DNA from: Pseudofulvibacter geojedonensis
GTDB lineage: Bacteria; Bacteroidota; Bacteroidia; Flavobacteriales; Flavobacteriaceae
NCBI RefSeq assembly: GCF_042675745.1
Contig: NZ_JBHTJM010000010.1
Location: 62,001 to 126,000 of the forward strand
Length of the DNA: 64,000 nucleotides
Direction: 5' to 3'
Program-made: the position numbers and the translations under genes
The notes under the pieces: generated by a model
Database searches by the model: none
The model's input: the letters and a program-made list of their open reading frames with translations, nothing else
What the model was told of the DNA's origin: nothing
Shown here: piece after piece, positions 43,974 through 53,187 of the stretch
Layout of the letters: the number at the start of each line of letters is the position of its first letter
Position numbering within the stretch: the first letter of the stretch is position 1

Positions 43974-44798
43974 ATGAATAAAATATGCAGTTTATTGTTA
44001 GTTGTTTTGTTGGTTAGCTGTGGTTCTAGTAGAGTCATTACATCAAAAGAAGAACAACGAAAATATGGTGAAAATAAACCAGAAGTTAGTAATGCTCCAA
44101 AAACGAACACTCATGGTCAGGAAAAGAATCAAGATTCTAATTTGCCTGCTATTGGGGTCAATCCAAACTCGTCTAACAAAGTAGTTAATTATATTAGCCA
44201 ATATTCAGCAATAGCACAGTATGAAATGAAGCAATTTGGCATACCAGCTAGTATTACTTTAGCCCAAGGAATTTTAGAGTCTGGTGCGGGAGAGGGAGAT
44301 TTAACCAAAAGAGCAAACAATCATTTTGGTATTAAATGTCATGGATGGAATGGAGAAAAAGTATACCATGATGATGATAAAAAACAAGAGTGTTTTAGAA
44401 AGTATCATGACCCTAGAGAATCGTTTAAAGATCATTCATTATTTTTAACTTCAAGAGGCCGTTATGCATCTTTGTTCAAATTAAAAAAGACAGATTATAA
44501 GGGCTGGGCAAAAGGATTGAGAAAAGCTGGTTATGCTACAGATTCTAAATATCCTGCTAAGTTAATTAGTTTAATAGAACGATATGATTTACATAAATAT
44601 GATAAAGATATTACTGTAGTAGAAGATTCTATTGAAGATTTGACATCAGCAGTAGATGAGTCTATATATATAGTTAAAAAAGGTGATACTCTGTATAGTA
44701 TTTCAAGAAGTAATAATACTACAGTTGAAGTGTTAAAGAGAGTAAATGGGTTAAACTCTACAGAATTGTCTGTAGGTCAAGAAATAAAATTAAAATAG
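43974..44798 (+). CDS. Lipoprotein glucosaminidase with LysM domain
   Basis: A 274-residue lipoprotein (VLLVSCGSSR, Cys at 16). Residues about 65-215 form a glucosaminidase (FlgJ/LytD type): ITLAQGILESGAGEGDLTKRANNHFGIKCHGWNG with Glu91-type acid in LESG; DPRESFKDHSLFL and YKGWAKGLRKAGYATD are typical. One LysM domain is at the C-terminus (YIVKKGDTLYSISRSNNTTVEVLKRVNGL). It cleaves peptidoglycan glycan strands in the periplasm. The ATG of hemL comes one base after its stop. Confidence 0.92.
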   Translation: MNKICSLLLVVLLVSCGSSRVITSKEEQRKYGENKPEVSNAPKTNTHGQEKNQDSNLPAIGVNPNSSNKVVNYISQYSAIAQYEMKQFGIPASITLAQGILESGAGEGDLTKRANNHFGIKCHGWNGEKVYHDDDKKQECFRKYHDPRESFKDHSLFLTSRGRYASLFKLKKTDYKGWAKGLRKAGYATDSKYPAKLISLIERYDLHKYDKDITVVEDSIEDLTSAVDESIYIVKKGDTLYSISRSNNTTVEVLKRVNGLNSTELSVGQEIKLK

Positions 44799-44799
44799 A

Positions 44800-46080
44800 A
44801 TGATAGCATATAAAAGAAGTAGTGCTTTGTTTCATGAAGCGTCTCAGTATATTCCAGGAGGAGTTAACTCGCCTGTTAGAGCTTTTAAATCAGTAGGAGG
44901 CGATCCTATTTATATTAAAGAAGCAAAAGGAGCTTATTTGTATGATGAAGATGGTAACGAATTAATAGATTATATCAATTCTTGGGGGCCAATGATTTTA
45001 GGTCATGCGCATTCAAAAGTAATTAATGCAATTATAGAAAAAGCAAAATTAGGAACTTCATTTGGTACACCAACAGAAATAGAAACAGAAATAGCTAGGT
45101 TAGCTGTTTCAATGGTGCCAAATATAGATAAGATTCGATTTGTTAATTCTGGTACAGAAGCTTGTATGAGTGCAGTTCGTTTAGCAAGAGGCTTTACCGG
45201 TAAAGAAAAAATAATCAAGTTTGCGGGTTGTTATCATGGTCATTCAGACTCTTTTTTAATCCAAGCAGGTAGTGGAGCAATTACATTCGGCTCTCCTAAT
45301 AGCCCGGGTGTAACCAAAGGAACTGCTCAAGATACTCTTTTAGCTAATTATAATGATATTGAAAATGTAAAAGATATAATAGCGGCTAATACTAATGAAA
45401 TAGCTTGTATAATATTAGAGCCAGTTGCTGGAAATATGGGATGTATTCCTCCAAAGGAAGGCTTTTTGCAAGAGTTAAGAAATGTTTGCGATGCGAATAA
45501 TATTTTATTGATTTTTGATGAGGTAATGACTGGTTTTAGGTTGGCTAAAGGTGGAGCACAAGAGTTGTTTAATGTAGCTGCAGATATTGTTTGTTTTGGA
45601 AAAGTAATAGGAGGTGGACTACCTGTAGGAGCTTTTGCAGCAAGAAACGAAATAATGAACTTTTTAGCTCCCTTAGGTCCAGTTTATCAAGCTGGAACCT
45701 TGTCTGGAAATCCTTTAGCAATGGCTGCAGGGTTGGCAATGTTACAAGAGTTAAATACAGATGTTGATATATTTAATAGGTTAAAAGAGAAGACAGACTA
45801 TTTACACGCAGGTTTAAGGAAAGTTTTAGAAAGTAAAGAAATAGATTTTACAATCAATCAAGTAGGTTCTATGATATCTGTACATTTTGCCAAAGAAGCT
45901 GTTGTTGACTTTAATTCAGCAAAAGCTGGAGATAATCAGCAGTTTAAAGATTTCTTTCATGCATTATTAGCAGAAGGGGTTTATATAGCACCAAGTGCAT
46001 ACGAAACATGGTTTTTATGTGATGCATTGACTTATGAAGATTTAGATAAAACTATAGAAGCTTGCAATAAAGTATTGTAA
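44800..46080 (+). CDS. hemL: Glutamate-1-semialdehyde 2,1-aminomutase
   Basis: A 426-residue PLP aminomutase that makes 5-aminolevulinate for haem. The start region YKRSSALFHEASQYIPGGVNSPVRAF is diagnostic; SGTEACMSAVRLAR, YHGHSDSF and FDEVMTGFR are present, and the PLP Lys is Lys268 in VCFGKVIGGGLPVGA. Normal length. A terminator follows. Confidence 0.97.
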   Translation: MIAYKRSSALFHEASQYIPGGVNSPVRAFKSVGGDPIYIKEAKGAYLYDEDGNELIDYINSWGPMILGHAHSKVINAIIEKAKLGTSFGTPTEIETEIARLAVSMVPNIDKIRFVNSGTEACMSAVRLARGFTGKEKIIKFAGCYHGHSDSFLIQAGSGAITFGSPNSPGVTKGTAQDTLLANYNDIENVKDIIAANTNEIACIILEPVAGNMGCIPPKEGFLQELRNVCDANNILLIFDEVMTGFRLAKGGAQELFNVAADIVCFGKVIGGGLPVGAFAARNEIMNFLAPLGPVYQAGTLSGNPLAMAAGLAMLQELNTDVDIFNRLKEKTDYLHAGLRKVLESKEIDFTINQVGSMISVHFAKEAVVDFNSAKAGDNQQFKDFFHALLAEGVYIAPSAYETWFLCDALTYEDLDKTIEACNKVL

Positions 46081-46096
46081 AAATAAGTGTATATAT

Positions 46097-46129
46097 AAAG
46101 AAAGCCTTGATATTATCAAGGCTTTCTTT
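46097..46129 (+). terminator. Terminator of hemL
   Basis: AAAGAAAGCCTTGATA and its complement form a 15-16 bp stem with a minimal loop, 16 bases after the hemL stop, between converging genes. Confidence 0.85.
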
Positions 46130-46148
46130 GTTAAGTAAATTAATGTTT

Positions 46149-46496
46149 TTACTTTTTTGTTTTTGGCTTCTCAATATCCATTTGCTTTAACTTCTTTATT
46201 TGCTCTTCAGTTAAAACAGTTTTTAATTTTGAGTATAATTCAGTATCGATAGCTTTAGTATCTGCAGCTGTATTAGGGTTATTTCTTAGCATGGCAGCTA
46301 ATTTACGTTCACGTAACATATAAGCATTGTAAATAACTCTCTGACTTTTTCCGTCTACCTTAAATTGTTTAGTTATTTCATGTGTTTTGTGCTTAGCAAT
46401 TGCTTGAAAGTTTTGTCTAGCTTCTTGAGCAAAAGCAGCGTCTGTGCTTAATAAAGTTACAGTGAAAAAAGCTAAAACAGCTATGAACTTTTTCAT
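46149..46496 (-). CDS. Small periplasmic Spy-like helical protein
   Basis: A 115-residue protein with signal peptide (MKKFIAVLAFFTVTLLSTDAAFAQ). The mature part is Lys-rich and helical, with LTEEQIKKLKQM near the C-terminus, the LTxxQ-type motif of Spy/CpxP periplasmic proteins. A chaperone-like or envelope-stress role is possible by analogy only. It is paralogous in design to the next gene. Confidence 0.7.
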   Translation of the reverse strand: MKKFIAVLAFFTVTLLSTDAAFAQEARQNFQAIAKHKTHEITKQFKVDGKSQRVIYNAYMLRERKLAAMLRNNPNTAADTKAIDTELYSKLKTVLTEEQIKKLKQMDIEKPKTKK

Positions 46497-46581
46497 AATT
46501 TATAATTTTTAAATAGTGGATTAATAATTTCTGATGCTAAAAGTAAGTAAAAAAAATGAATTCAAGCTTTTACTAACTAGA

Positions 46582-46606
46582 AAAGCACCTATTATTCAGG
46601 TGCTTT
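46582..46606 (-). terminator. Terminator of the 46612-47073 gene
   Basis: AAAGCACCT (46582-46590) pairs with AGGTGCTTT (46598-46606), loop ATTATTC, 5 bases after the stop. Confidence 0.8.
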
Positions 46607-46611
46607 AGAAG

Positions 46612-47073
46612 TTACTTTTCTAACTTTTTTCTCATATGAGCTTTTTTCTTCCTCATTTTTCTTCTCTCTCTCATTTGCTCCATCTTTTCTAATTGTTCTT
46701 TTGTAAGTATTGCAGACAGCTCTTTTTTCATAGCTATTTGCTGATCGAGTCTTTCATTAGCTCGATTGTATTTTTCATCAGCACTTAATGCTAATTTCTT
46801 ATCAGTGTTCTTTTTTATAGCTGCTTTGTGGGCTTCTATTTTGGCTTTTCTTACAGTAGCATTTTTTAAGTTGAAATCATAAATCTTTTTTTGTTGAGAC
46901 TCTGTTAAGTCTAAAGCTAAAGTCATTTTTTTAGTCTTTAAGGTAGCCATCTGTTCTGGAGAAAGATCTTTCATCATTTCCATTTTTCCTTTTCTATGAT
47001 GTTGGCCTCTTCTTTCTTGTGCAAAAGAAGTAGAGCTTATAATTAAAAAGGCTAATACAAATATTTTTTTCAT
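46612..47073 (-). CDS. Periplasmic Spy/CpxP-like protein
   Basis: A 153-residue protein with signal peptide (MKKIFVLAFLIISSTSFAQ). The mature part is highly charged and helical: DLSPEQMATLKTKKMTLALDLTESQQKKIYDF and LTKEQLEKMEQMRERRKMRKKK, two LTxxQ-like motifs, as in DUF4890/Spy proteins of Bacteroidota. Probably a small periplasmic chaperone or stress protein. It has its own terminator, separating it from 46149-46496. Confidence 0.75.
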   Translation of the reverse strand: MKKIFVLAFLIISSTSFAQERRGQHHRKGKMEMMKDLSPEQMATLKTKKMTLALDLTESQQKKIYDFNLKNATVRKAKIEAHKAAIKKNTDKKLALSADEKYNRANERLDQQIAMKKELSAILTKEQLEKMEQMRERRKMRKKKAHMRKKLEK

Positions 47074-47144
47074 GTTTATAAGTTTTAAATTTATTTGCTT
47101 TTATGACTAGCCAATTATTAAAAGGTTTAATATGAATATGTTCT

Positions 47145-48641
47145 TTAACAATTTTTTATCATATCAAGGGTGGTTGTGTAAGTGTTAGAGTTGGTGATTT
47201 TAGATTTTAACCAGGAGTAAAAACTCATAACAAAGATGTCTTCTAGTCTAGCTTCTTTAAATTCAAAAGAAGTTTTAATTTTTTCTGTTAACTCAGTAGT
47301 AACTATATTGTTGTTTATTAAATAGTACTCTTCTATTAATAAAATAAATGTAATAACTCGGTTTTGATGCTGTTCTTTTAGATAAGAAAAGTGTTTTCGT
47401 TTAAAGCTAAGAAGCCTTGACTCTACAAGGTTAAAATTATCTAATTCAATATGAATTAATAGTTCGATTAAGTTTTTTTTTATAATCCATTCTTCATTAG
47501 TTTTTTTACGATACCAATTGTCAGAATGATATAAAGAATTAATTGTTTTTAAAGAAGATTTAAAATCTTCTTTATGAAAATAATACATGCTTAAGCATAA
47601 TTTTACATCTAAAGTAATTTCAGAGTCTGGGTGCTTTTTAGAAATATTGTCTTGAGCTATTTCTATGGCCAAACTGTTTTGATTAGTATAATTATAGCAT
47701 AGGGCTAGTAGGTTTTGATGTTTTAAAAGAAATGTTTTGTAATGTTTTTTTGAATTAGATAACATTTCTTGATGCATTGAATCTAAAAAGGAGAAAGCTT
47801 GTTGAAACTTTTTATTTCTAAAATACATATTGGCTAATTGGTATAAAACCTGAATGTGATAAAAACTCTGACTAAATCTATTAGTCTGTTGTTTAATTTT
47901 TTGATAGCAATTGGTTAAAAAGGACTCTATACTATTATAATCTTTAGTTGTATAAGCTGCTAAACTAGCTAAAGTGCTTAATTGATAAAGTGATTTAAAA
48001 GATAAGTCATTTTCAATACTAATGTTGTGTTTGTTTAATTGATTTTCTATCAATTGAGGAAAACTATGTAATTGCGATTCTCTTGTTTGATTAACTATTA
48101 AACGTAACTGTGCATATATATGATTGAGTTTTTCTTCAAGAATATATTGCTTTAAGTTAAGGTCAGAATTTTGAATAAGTTCAGTCAGGTTTATCTCAGG
48201 ATTGCAGTATGCATATTGAATTTGTGTATGATGAACCTCTGCTAGTAATGGATACAGCAGATTTTCTTGAGCAAGTTTTTCAGCCTTTTCTAAAACTAAA
48301 TAGGCGGTTTTATATTGTTTTTTAAAAAATAAAGATCTTGCAGCTACAATTAATTTAATGATTCCAGACTCTAGAGAATTTTCATTCTCTAAATTTTCAT
48401 GAGCTATAAACTCAATCAAAGAGTCATGAAGTCTTTTTCTAAGAGCGTGATATGCGCCTCTTTTATTTGGAGTGTATAAGGATTCAAATATTGTTTGATT
48501 AGATAGTTCAGAATTAAGAAGAAGATTAAATAATTCTATGTTTTTGGTGTCACCTCTTCTGTTTTTATTTTGAAGGTAATTTTTAAATCGTGTCTGCTCA
48601 TCAACGGTTAAGCTTCTAATTAAACTATTTAATCTTGTCAT
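47145..48641 (-). CDS. Conserved cytoplasmic TPR-like protein of Bacteroidota
   Basis: A 498-residue, all-helical protein without signal peptide. MTRLNSLIRSLTVDEQTRFKNYLQNKNRR is a conserved start in Bacteroidota homologues; degenerate TPR-like helices follow (KKQYKTAYLVLEKAEKLAQ, NKKFQQAFSFLDSMHQEM, KEDFKSSLKTINSLY). No catalytic motif. Function unknown. A 19-bp direct repeat straddles its start region (48640-48658 and 48704-48722). Confidence 0.65.
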   Translation of the reverse strand: MTRLNSLIRSLTVDEQTRFKNYLQNKNRRGDTKNIELFNLLLNSELSNQTIFESLYTPNKRGAYHALRKRLHDSLIEFIAHENLENENSLESGIIKLIVAARSLFFKKQYKTAYLVLEKAEKLAQENLLYPLLAEVHHTQIQYAYCNPEINLTELIQNSDLNLKQYILEEKLNHIYAQLRLIVNQTRESQLHSFPQLIENQLNKHNISIENDLSFKSLYQLSTLASLAAYTTKDYNSIESFLTNCYQKIKQQTNRFSQSFYHIQVLYQLANMYFRNKKFQQAFSFLDSMHQEMLSNSKKHYKTFLLKHQNLLALCYNYTNQNSLAIEIAQDNISKKHPDSEITLDVKLCLSMYYFHKEDFKSSLKTINSLYHSDNWYRKKTNEEWIIKKNLIELLIHIELDNFNLVESRLLSFKRKHFSYLKEQHQNRVITFILLIEEYYLINNNIVTTELTEKIKTSFEFKEARLEDIFVMSFYSWLKSKITNSNTYTTTLDMIKNC

Positions 48642-48722
48642 TTTAAATCGTAAGTTTTAAAGTAAAAGTATCTAAAATAATTGATTTATTGGTGTTTTAA
48701 ATGATTTTAAATCGTAAGTTTT
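48640..48722. repeat. 19-bp direct repeat pair at the start of the TPR-like gene
   Basis: ATTTTAAATCGTAAGTTTT occurs exactly at 48640-48658 and 48704-48722, 64 bases apart. The first copy begins inside the start codon of the minus-strand gene; the second lies in its upstream region. Confidence 0.8.
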
Positions 48723-48821
48723 TAATGTTTTTTGTGTTGCTGGTTTTTTTCCTTTGTTGCAATTTTGAACTGTGATTGAGAAAAATCATAACAGATAATT
48801 ACTAACTAAAAAACAATAATT

Positions 48822-49307
48822 ATGGATTATCAAACAACAGTTTCAGCAAAAGAGAATTTAGAAACAAAAAAAGCAGTTAAAAAGAAAGAAGTATTTAATG
48901 CTAAACCAACTTCGGCTTTTATAGGAGCATCATGGTCAACCTTATTAATAGGTGTAGTTTCTTTTTGTATTGGATTATGGAATGCTGATATGCAGTTAAA
49001 TGAAAAAGGCTACTATTTTACTATATTATTATTCGGGTTGTTTTCTGTAATATCAGTTCAAAAAGCAGTAAGAGATAAATTAGAAGGAATTGCAGTTACA
49101 GAAATGTATTATGGTATAAGTTGGTTTGTTACCATAGCTTCTATAGTGTTATTAGTAATTGGATTATGGAATGCAGATTTGTTATTAAGTGAAAAAGGAT
49201 TTTATGGCATGTCTTTTCTACTAAGTTTATTTGCAGCCATAGCGGTGCAAAAAAACACTAGAGATGTACAGTTTTTAAGTAAAGAAGAGGAGAAAGAAAA
49301 TAAGTAA
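48822..49307 (+). CDS. YiaA/YiaB-family inner membrane protein, duplicated domain
   Basis: A 161-residue membrane protein with two copies of the YiaAB two-helix domain: about 30-88 (SWSTLLIGVVSFCIGLWNAD, then VQKAVRD) and about 93-150 (SWFVTIASIVLLVIGLWNAD, then VQKNTRD). The pattern IGLWNAD..L.EKG.Y is repeated almost exactly. YiaA/B are inner-membrane proteins without known activity. It begins the plus-strand membrane operon. Confidence 0.9.
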   Translation: MDYQTTVSAKENLETKKAVKKKEVFNAKPTSAFIGASWSTLLIGVVSFCIGLWNADMQLNEKGYYFTILLFGLFSVISVQKAVRDKLEGIAVTEMYYGISWFVTIASIVLLVIGLWNADLLLSEKGFYGMSFLLSLFAAIAVQKNTRDVQFLSKEEEKENK

Positions 49308-49357
49308 TATCTTTAAAAGCATTAAAGCAACAAGAAGTTGTTTGATGTGGTTGGCTA

Positions 49358-49391
49358 ACCTAATGCCTTGGCTCAATTAGTCGAGGCATTA
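49358..49391 (+). other. Stable hairpin before the DUF2157 gene
   Basis: TAATGCCTTGGCT pairs with AGTCGAGGCATTA (13 bp including two G-U pairs) around a 5-base loop, 12 bases before ATG 49404. No T run follows, so it is probably not a terminator. A small GGTT/AACC hairpin precedes it. It may affect translation or mRNA processing. Confidence 0.45.
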
Positions 49392-49403
49392 AAATTTGAA
49401 TAT

Positions 49404-50672
49404 ATGAAATCAAAGATTTTAAATGAATTGCCTCAACTAGTAAAAGATGAGGTAATTACTCAAGAAATATCAGATAGAATAAAACAATATTATTCTAGTA
49501 AAGAAGTCTCATCTCCAAATAAATTATTAACCGTTTTTGGGGTTTTAGGATCGATTCTAGTAGGTCTAGGAATTATATTAATTATAGCTCATAATTGGGA
49601 TTTCTTGCCTAAATATATAAAGACATTATTAGCATTTATACCCTTGTTGATAGGTCAAGTTATGTGTGGGTATTCTATCCTTAAAAAGAAAAGCGCTAGT
49701 TGGCGAGAATCGTCGGGTGTTTTTCTGTTCTTTGCTGTAGGATCTGGTATGGCTTTAATAAGCCAGATATATAATATACCAGGTAATTTTAGCACTTACT
49801 TGTTAACTTGGATAGCATTGTGTTTACCGCTGATTTATTTATTAAGGTCTAATGCCTTGTATTTACTAACGATTATCTTTTCAACCTATTATGCTTGTCA
49901 ATTTGGCTTAGGGAATAATAAAACTCCTTGGATGTATTTATTATTAATTATTTCTGTTATCCCTTTCTATTTAGTAAAGTATAAAAAAGAAGGCTTGGTA
50001 AATGTGTTAGCCGTAAGTAACTGGTTACTACCGCTTAGTTTAATAAGTGTTTTAGGTTCTTTTGTAGTTAAAGAATGGGAGTTGTTACTTGTTATGTATA
50101 TATTGCTATTTAGTTCTTTGTATATAATAGGAATGTTGCCTCTATTTAAAAATCATTCCTTAAGAAAAAACGGTTTTGCAGTTTTAGGGTCTATAGGTAT
50201 GATTGTAGTATTACTCATTTCAAGTTTTAAATGGATTTGGGAAGAATTGAATGCCTCAATTAACTATTCATCTCAAGAATTTATGATAGTTGTTGTTTTA
50301 TTACTGATAAATATCGGGCTGTTGGTAATGAATAAATTGAAGTCTCAAAAGGAAAGTTTTAACCTGTTTTTGTATATCGGATGTTTGTTTGTGTTACTAT
50401 TTTTTATCGGACTTCAGTTCAATGTTGTAGGAACTATATTGGTAAATGTGTTATTATTCTTATTAGGAGTAATGGCTATAAAACGTGGAGTTGATAAAAC
50501 CCATTTTGCAATAATGAATTACGGGTTATTGATTATATCAACATTAATTATTTGTAGGTTTTTCGATACCAATATAAGCTTTGTAATAAGAGGAATATTA
50601 TTTGTTTTAATTGGTGTAGGGTTCTTTGTAGCCAATTATACCATGATGAAGTTAAACGCTAAAAAGAAATAA
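49404..50672 (+). CDS. DUF2157 membrane protein
   Basis: A 422-residue protein from ATG 49404 (MKSKILNELPQLVKDEVITQEISDRIKQYY); twelve codons upstream remain open but overlap a hairpin. It has a cytoplasmic N-terminal helical region, typical of DUF2157, then GVLGSILVGLGIILIIAHNWD and about ten to twelve transmembrane helices. Cotranscribed with the GDYXXLXY gene (1-base gap), the usual pairing in bacteria. Function unknown. Confidence 0.85.
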   Translation: MKSKILNELPQLVKDEVITQEISDRIKQYYSSKEVSSPNKLLTVFGVLGSILVGLGIILIIAHNWDFLPKYIKTLLAFIPLLIGQVMCGYSILKKKSASWRESSGVFLFFAVGSGMALISQIYNIPGNFSTYLLTWIALCLPLIYLLRSNALYLLTIIFSTYYACQFGLGNNKTPWMYLLLIISVIPFYLVKYKKEGLVNVLAVSNWLLPLSLISVLGSFVVKEWELLLVMYILLFSSLYIIGMLPLFKNHSLRKNGFAVLGSIGMIVVLLISSFKWIWEELNASINYSSQEFMIVVVLLLINIGLLVMNKLKSQKESFNLFLYIGCLFVLLFFIGLQFNVVGTILVNVLLFLLGVMAIKRGVDKTHFAIMNYGLLIISTLIICRFFDTNISFVIRGILFVLIGVGFFVANYTMMKLNAKKK

Positions 50673-50673
50673 C

Positions 50674-51234
50674 ATGAAAACCATACATATATTTTTAATT
50701 TTTATTAGCTTGGCACTGGTGCAATTGTTTATCCCATATCAAATGATTGCGGGTAAAGAAGCTGTTTTAAAAGAAGGAAAGAAATACAAGTTTAAGACCA
50801 GGCCAGTAGATCCAACAGATCCTTTTAGAGGAAAGTATATAACGCTTAGATATCAAGAAACTTCTATTAAAACAAAAGATAGTACTTGGAATAGAGGAGA
50901 CGATGTTTATGTAAAGCTGAAAGATAGTTTGGGGTATGCCACTATAGATAAAATTAGCAAAAACGAGTTTGCAAACTCTGATAATTATGTAAAAGCGAAA
51001 GTAAACTGGTATAACCTTACTAGTGGTAAATTGAATTTTGATTATGAGTTTGATCGTTACTACATGGATGAAAATAAAGCGTATGAAGCAGAAATAACAT
51101 CAATGTCGGTTCTAAGAGATAGCATACCAGAAAACGATACTTATGCGGTGGTTTATGTGAAAAATGGAAAAGCGGTATTGGCTGATGTAATGATAGATGA
51201 AGTTTCTATTAAGGATTATGTTAAGGAAGAGTAA
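50674..51234 (+). CDS. GDYXXLXY-domain membrane-anchored protein
   Basis: A 186-residue protein with an N-terminal membrane anchor (about 4-24). The name-giving motif appears as FRGKYITLRYQETS (about 50-63), with Lys in place of the usual Asp of GDY. LKTRPVDPTDP precedes it. Function unknown; it is regularly encoded next to DUF2157 proteins, with which it may form a complex. Confidence 0.88.
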   Translation: MKTIHIFLIFISLALVQLFIPYQMIAGKEAVLKEGKKYKFKTRPVDPTDPFRGKYITLRYQETSIKTKDSTWNRGDDVYVKLKDSLGYATIDKISKNEFANSDNYVKAKVNWYNLTSGKLNFDYEFDRYYMDENKAYEAEITSMSVLRDSIPENDTYAVVYVKNGKAVLADVMIDEVSIKDYVKEE

Positions 51235-51643
51235 GTGGTTTATTTACTCATTAATTATAATTTTAATTAATGTGGCTTTAGGACATTTTTTACCACCATC
51301 TAGTATTATGTTTTCTCCAATTGTGATATGTGTGATTACGGTTTTTGTTATGGAGATGAAGATTAATACTTGTGTAAAAACTTTTTTGATAGGCTTTTTA
51401 ATTTCATTGCAAGATATAGGGGTGAAGTTGTTTGCAGGAGGAACAAGTGACTCTCAAGGGTTAGCTTGGATTCATTTAATGCTTTTAATAGGGGTGGCAA
51501 GCTCAGGAATGTATTTGTTATATTATATGTTTTATAAAGAAAATAGTAATCTGAAAGTTAAGCTGATAAGTTTACTAATTTTGGGTTCTGTTCTGTTATT
51601 GCATCTTAGGTGTTTTTTCTACTTAGGATTGGAAGTTAAATAG
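51218..51643 (+). CDS. Four-helix membrane protein at end of the DUF2157 operon
   Basis: A 141-residue protein from ATG 51218, inside the last codons of the GDYXXLXY gene, so translation is coupled. Four hydrophobic helices (about 6-24, 31-47, 51-68, 84-105) and a last one near 115-135. No recognisable family. It overlaps the end of the opposite gene by 8 bases. Confidence 0.65.
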   Translation: MLRKSKWFIYSLIIILINVALGHFLPPSSIMFSPIVICVITVFVMEMKINTCVKTFLIGFLISLQDIGVKLFAGGTSDSQGLAWIHLMLLIGVASSGMYLLYYMFYKENSNLKVKLISLLILGSVLLLHLRCFFYLGLEVK

Positions 51644-52658
51644 CTGCTTTTTGAACCTTAACCGTATAAGTAGCAATAATATAATTGTCTAAAAACAAAT
51701 GAACATCATAAAAACCTTTTTTGTGAAATGGTTGAGTAAAACTTAATATATTGTTTTTAATGCTAACGGATTTAGGAGTGATTTTTTTGCTGCTAGATCC
51801 GTTATCTATTAATAGCTTAACATTTTCTTTTAGTATTTGTTTTTTCAATGAATATTTAAAATTAATCTCTTTGTTGAGTTGAATCTCATGGTGCATTTTT
51901 TTAGGTGAAACATGGTCGGTTAAATAAGTATAAGCATCGTTGTATAAAACTGGGTTGTTTAAAAATGTAACAAATTCAGGAGGTGTTTTTTGAGTAAGCA
52001 ACCATTTTGGGTTTTCAGGTAGGTGATTAATTGCAAACAATTCTGGTGGACTAAGAAAGAAACCGTCATTGTAATGAAACTCAAAATTCATAGTCTCTGG
52101 GTTTTGTACTCCGCTAGCCCAAGTTGCATCGCACAAATACCATTTGTTATCTAGTTTTACAGCATTCCAAGAATGGTTAGGAATACTCAAATCTGTTTTA
52201 CTTGTGCTGCTAGTTTTTCCATAACCGTTTACAATAACACAATCTATATTTGCTAACTCAGCAAGTTGCTTTACTATAAAGGCATAACCAGTACAAATGG
52301 TTCTTTTTTTCTTTAAAAGTGTTTTGAAAAGAGTCCTTCTAAATCCATTATTCCATTCTAGGAGTTTGTTAGGGTTGTCTTTGTATTTACCTCTTTTAAA
52401 ACTGTTTTTGTAGTAAAGATTATAATCATTCTCTATGTTAGTACAAACCCATTTGTAAATAGCTCTGAATTTTTCAGTATCTGAAGATAAATTGGAGGTT
52501 AGGTTATGAGTTAGAATGGGCAAGTTATCTAATTTTTCTCCTTTATAAACCAATGCAATACTATCTGCTTTTTTGAAATTAAGATGATTAATATTTGCTG
52601 TTTGAGCATTGCATTGGAGTATGGAAATGATAAATAGTATGTATAATATTATTTTCAT
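51636..52658 (-). CDS. Secreted transglutaminase-fold protein
   Basis: A 340-residue exported protein (signal MKIILYILFIISILQCNAQ). The transglutaminase-like triad is visible: Cys122 in RTICTGYA, His162 in NHSWNAV and Asp177 in LCDATWA. The N-terminal segment RAIYKWVCTNIENDY is the usual lead-in of this family (KyiA-like), and the C-terminal about 100 residues look like a beta-sandwich. Likely a periplasmic protease or amidase/crosslinking enzyme; substrate unknown. It follows the CarbReg-domain gene by 17 bases. Confidence 0.85.
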   Translation of the reverse strand: MKIILYILFIISILQCNAQTANINHLNFKKADSIALVYKGEKLDNLPILTHNLTSNLSSDTEKFRAIYKWVCTNIENDYNLYYKNSFKRGKYKDNPNKLLEWNNGFRRTLFKTLLKKKRTICTGYAFIVKQLAELANIDCVIVNGYGKTSSTSKTDLSIPNHSWNAVKLDNKWYLCDATWASGVQNPETMNFEFHYNDGFFLSPPELFAINHLPENPKWLLTQKTPPEFVTFLNNPVLYNDAYTYLTDHVSPKKMHHEIQLNKEINFKYSLKKQILKENVKLLIDNGSSSKKITPKSVSIKNNILSFTQPFHKKGFYDVHLFLDNYIIATYTVKVQKAAI

Positions 52659-52675
52659 TTATAAAGGATATAATG

Positions 52676-53065
52676 TTATTTGCTTCGTTTAGATTTATAT
52701 GGTGTGTTGTTGTTTAAAGCGCCAGCAATTTCGATTAAATCATCTTTTAAAACGAGAACTAAACTTTTAGTGTTTTCTGTAATAGTTATGTTTTGTGTTT
52801 TATAGCCTAAATAACTAACAATTAAAATATCTCCTTTGGCTAAACTTTTTGGAAAAGTAAATTCACCTTTTTCATTGGTAGTTGTGCCTGTTTTAGTTCC
52901 TTTAAGTACGATGTTTACATCTTCTATAGGGCCATAAGAATCACTAATGGTTCCACTAATAGTTTTTTCGTTTGTTTGTGCGAAAGAAGTGTTTAATGCA
53001 AACAAAGCGAATAAGACTACTCCAAGGAAATTCATTTTTGTAAAGTTTTTTTTCTGTGCTTTCAT
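52676..53065 (-). CDS. Carboxypeptidase-regulatory-domain protein
   Basis: A 129-residue protein from ATG 53065 (MKAQKKNFTKMNFLGVVLFALFALNTSFAQ, signal peptide). One CarboxypepD_reg-like domain follows: ISGTISDSYGPIEDVNIVLKGTKTGTTTNEKGEFTF and GDILIVSYLGYKTQNI, the module found at the start of TonB-dependent receptors, here without a barrel. Nineteen codons upstream remain open but are not signal-like. Cotranscribed with the transglutaminase gene; perhaps with the CHAT operon, though a hairpin intervenes. Confidence 0.8.
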   Translation of the reverse strand: MKAQKKNFTKMNFLGVVLFALFALNTSFAQTNEKTISGTISDSYGPIEDVNIVLKGTKTGTTTNEKGEFTFPKSLAKGDILIVSYLGYKTQNITITENTKSLVLVLKDDLIEIAGALNNNTPYKSKRSK

Positions 53066-53187
53066 AAGTTCTATATGTTTTTTGTTTATACCAAACTTAT
53101 AAACAAACACTTGTTTATTCAATGAACAATTAGTTAACTATTTATTATATTTAGTTAAAGTGTTTTTTGAGTTAGGGAAACTCCATA

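Noticed and set aside
44002..44184. Alternative plus-strand frame within the glucosaminidase gene
   Set aside because: Overlaps the conserved lipoprotein start in another frame and has no recognisable domain.
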